From NCBI GenBank assembly GCA_964036045.1, contig OZ038390.1, positions 36,022,974 to 36,086,973 of the forward strand: a stretch of DNA of 64,000 nucleotides, given 5' to 3'. How positions within the stretch are numbered: the first letter of the stretch is position 1; every line of letters starts with the position of its first letter. Both the position numbers and the translations under genes were made by a program. Below, in pieces: positions 61,752 to 64,000 of this stretch. The DNA is from Eutreptiella sp. 'Long Island Sound 2002'. Lineage: Eukaryota > Euglenozoa > Euglenophyceae > Eutreptiales > Eutreptiaceae. The notes below the pieces were generated by a model. The model saw nothing but the letters and a program-made list of their open reading frames with translations. It was not told where the DNA came from and made no database searches.

Positions 61752-64000
61752 TGACGCGTTCCCGTGGGGGGCCGGCCACGGGACGCTGCGGTGACACGCA
61801 CAGGTGAGCAGGCAGGCAAGGCATTACGCTCACAAGGGCATCAATACGCTCGTGTCATGTGACAAAGCGTTTCAGAATCTTTGCGACTCTGCAAAGAGGG
61901 AACGAAAGTATGTACAGCAACACATCAGGATATGTACACATGGGGTTAACACTGGACTGGGGTAAGGGCATTACAGGACAATAGACACTCAGTCCCAACT
62001 CATATCCCAATCCCAGGTCCGATCCTCTCAGTGGCTGGTGGGGGCGGGCGCTCAAACACAACCCATGCCCTGCTCAGTCCGGACCCTGAAACCCTGCCAA
62101 TAGGGGAGGTGTCTCGCCCAGCCACAAGCGAGTTCCTGGGAACCAAGGCGCTTCAAGGCCAACCGACAGTGGCTCCCTATGCTCCCTTAACGGCAGGTCC
62201 CAACTCCTCTCTGAGCCAGAGATATGGCCCCGCCATTATCACCCAGGAGTTGGTAGCTGAAAATGGGCTGTTTCAGCCCAAACTGATATTAACTCGAAAA
62301 TCTCCAAAATTGACCCCTTGTCCGGACCCGCCAGAGGTAGGGACGAGGCAACTGACCCTATGCCCTTCGAGTACGAACTCCCTGGAGCCCTCACCCAACC
62401 TGGTTCCCTCTGAGGTCCCGGCATCAGGGCACCACTGGTTCGTCAGGTGGGGTCATGATGCCAAAATTACCAAATTTGGCCTCATTCCCACGCGTGGCTC
62501 GCCCAGCCAGGGCAAGTATAATGGCTCACAGGTTAGGGGGCAGGACCTAAGACTTATATCTGAGTATACAACTTGGATTTAGGTCCGGGCTATCTGTGAG
62601 CATAGAGAAATGGGGCCACCAATTGATTACACGGAAGGGGGAAATTGGGGTCCCAAAATGGGGTCATTTTGGCTGCTTGAAATGAGCCAAAATTCGGTGT
62701 GCTCCCAATAGTATATCTCCACGCCGGCTTGCAGATTCGATCAGCCATTCCATACGCCATCCACCAGGAGTCCAACGAAGACTCCCATGCTCTTGGCTCT
62801 CAAAGATCTTCATGCCACTTGGCGTGGTGACGATCCCAATTGGGTCCACAAATGCCAAAATTGCAAAATTGCCCACACTCACTTTGGGCTAGCGCCTTAA
62901 CGAAGGTGGCTCCGCTTCGCCCACGTGGTGTGTGGACCATGAGGACCATTACCCATAACACCCATGTCATATATGGTCCATTGGTCCATGCGTCCGGCGT
63001 GCACGAGGGTTAGAACATAGTGCACGGCGGGCAGCAAAAGTGGAAAATTGCTCAAAATGGCCAAAAATGCGCACACTCATGGTTGGGGCAAATGAGGCAC
63101 ATGCCCGACTTGGACCGGAGTGTGCCATAGGATTGGTATCAAGTCATGTGTGTCCAACATATCTTTTGGGCGTCACCCAACTCCTCCGGTATTGGTAATG
63201 GCAGGGTCGCCAAGTGAGCCCATGATTTGGGATCGCCACACAAGCTTCCCTCCACGAAGGTTAGGCTTGCAATTGATCGTGGGGAGTATGGATAAGGGGC
63301 TTACACAATACGAGGTCCATTGGCAGGGCCATCGCTCTTAGCCAAACCCGCCAAATGGGCACGCAATACAACACATGGCACATACCAGATATTGCCCCAA
63401 AAGGTAGTCCCCACCACGATATGTCATGCCCCTCCAAGGGCATAACTTTGTGTCAATCGCTCATAGGAACTCAAGGAGAGTTCCTATGCAACACCAACAC
63501 TTGCGCGCTACACTCGAAAGTTATCTTAACGCACGCAATGTCATGGCCAAAGAGTTATAATGCAAACTCTACCCTCTTGACCATGATCCATTACACTCGC
63601 GCGCACGTGTGGAAACGCAAGGCATATAAAGCTTCCTAAATTACGTCGGGAGTATTGTGAATACATCCCACGTTTCCTTATTGTCATTCCTCGCAAGCAA
63701 CACGAGATATGACCTTCACAAGTGGCCTCACGAATCAACTTTGTTTTGCCCATATCTTTAAGACAAATGGAGGGCAGGATAAAAGGAAAGTTGATTCGTG
63801 CATAGGGAAGCACGTAGGTCCACTCGAAAGAGGTCAAATCAAGTGCGAGGATGTCGAAGTCGAAAATCCGATTTCGACATCCTGAAAAATTCGGATTAAG
63901 GTTGCGAGTGTAAGATGTGAAAATTGCGGAAGCGTCCATGCAGTTCCTGAAGGCTTTGAAGCCTTCGTGACGGATTGCGTTAAAATTTCCATTATAAACA
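61752..64000 (-). repeat. 5' LTR (right), partial
   Basis: Collinear with 52018-54697 except that a 431-bp segment (left copy 53492-53922) is missing at 63227-63234. The deletion lies between two copies of TTTGGGAT present in the left LTR, one of which is kept. The window stops about 385 bp short of the predicted outer edge. Confidence 0.88.

Larger units (their letters stand above)
52018..64000 (-). mobile_element. Young Ty3/gypsy chromovirus, pol mostly deleted, right LTR cut by window end
   Basis: Reads right to left: 5' LTR (61752 to beyond 64000; predicted end ~64385), leader, gag, integrase C-terminal half with chromodomain, 3' internal DNA, 3' LTR (52018-55082). LTRs begin TGTGACACC and end CGTCA in element sense. 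In the 2,249 bp that can be compared, roughly 15 base differences and one 431-bp deletion were seen, so insertion is recent. Protease, RT, RNase H and the N-terminal half of integrase are absent, so the element would depend on proteins from relatives. Confidence 0.88.

Noticed and set aside
60081-61754. 557-codon plus-strand ORF opposite gag
   Set aside because: Gly/Leu/Arg-rich antisense of the GC-rich gag, with no domain; the minus strand carries the coiled coil and capsid-like domain.

Overview
This is a piece of a eukaryotic nuclear genome that is large and rich in transposable elements, most likely from an alga or another protist. The evidence is a three-exon receptor-type adenylate cyclase gene with GT-AG introns (one of 7.4 kb), a Kozak-like ACCATGG start, retroelements of several classes, satellite arrays, tRNA-derived repeats, and many runs of 10 or more G or C. 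I cannot name the species. No rRNA gene, intact tRNA gene, CRISPR array or prokaryotic operon was seen.

Layout. 0-4.3 kb: a 713-aa gene resembling 2-oxoglutarate/Fe(II) oxygenases on the minus strand, its 5' side carrying an ordered array of GCGATAAC motifs, plus a tandem copy truncated at the C terminus. 4.3-15.4 kb: repeat-rich DNA with a facing pair of tRNA-like sequences, a degenerate telomere-like tract, a ~160-bp satellite invaded by a 954-bp element with 251-bp direct terminal repeats, a family of short inverted-repeat elements, and a second satellite of ~160-195-bp units. Inside the second satellite sits a clean 1,774-bp insertion (10697-12470). It has perfect 16-bp terminal inverted repeats, an AAAT target duplication, one 266-aa gene of unknown family, and two mirror-placed arrays of GGCGCGCC/GGCGCGCGCC palindromes spaced almost exactly 21 bp apart. 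This is the strongest candidate for an undescribed system here.

16.9-24.5 kb: a retroelement bounded by 338-bp direct repeats, with two ORFs linked by an ATGA stop/start overlap. The second ORF joins an N-terminal GIY-YIG nuclease to a reverse transcriptase whose motif C reads RDN instead of the usual DD. This fits Penelope-like elements of the permuted Chlamys/Naiad kind, or a relative of them.

26.9-37.0 kb: the adenylate cyclase gene (two membrane segments, an extracellular sensor region and a class III catalytic domain). Its first intron holds decayed LINE pieces, a tRNA-like repeat and low-complexity DNA. 37-46 kb: tandem repeats, a duplicated 1.2-kb block containing a 107-bp-arm foldback, and a decayed LINE (RT end, RNase H, zinc knuckle). 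46-64 kb: old LTR fragments interrupted by later DNA, then a young Ty3/gypsy chromovirus on the minus strand. It has 3,065-bp LTRs, a long gag with one in-frame amber codon, and a pol reduced to the integrase C-terminal half plus chromodomain. Its right LTR runs off the window.

Only the cyclase and perhaps the oxygenase look like host genes. Nearly everything else is explained by successive insertions of mobile elements into one another.
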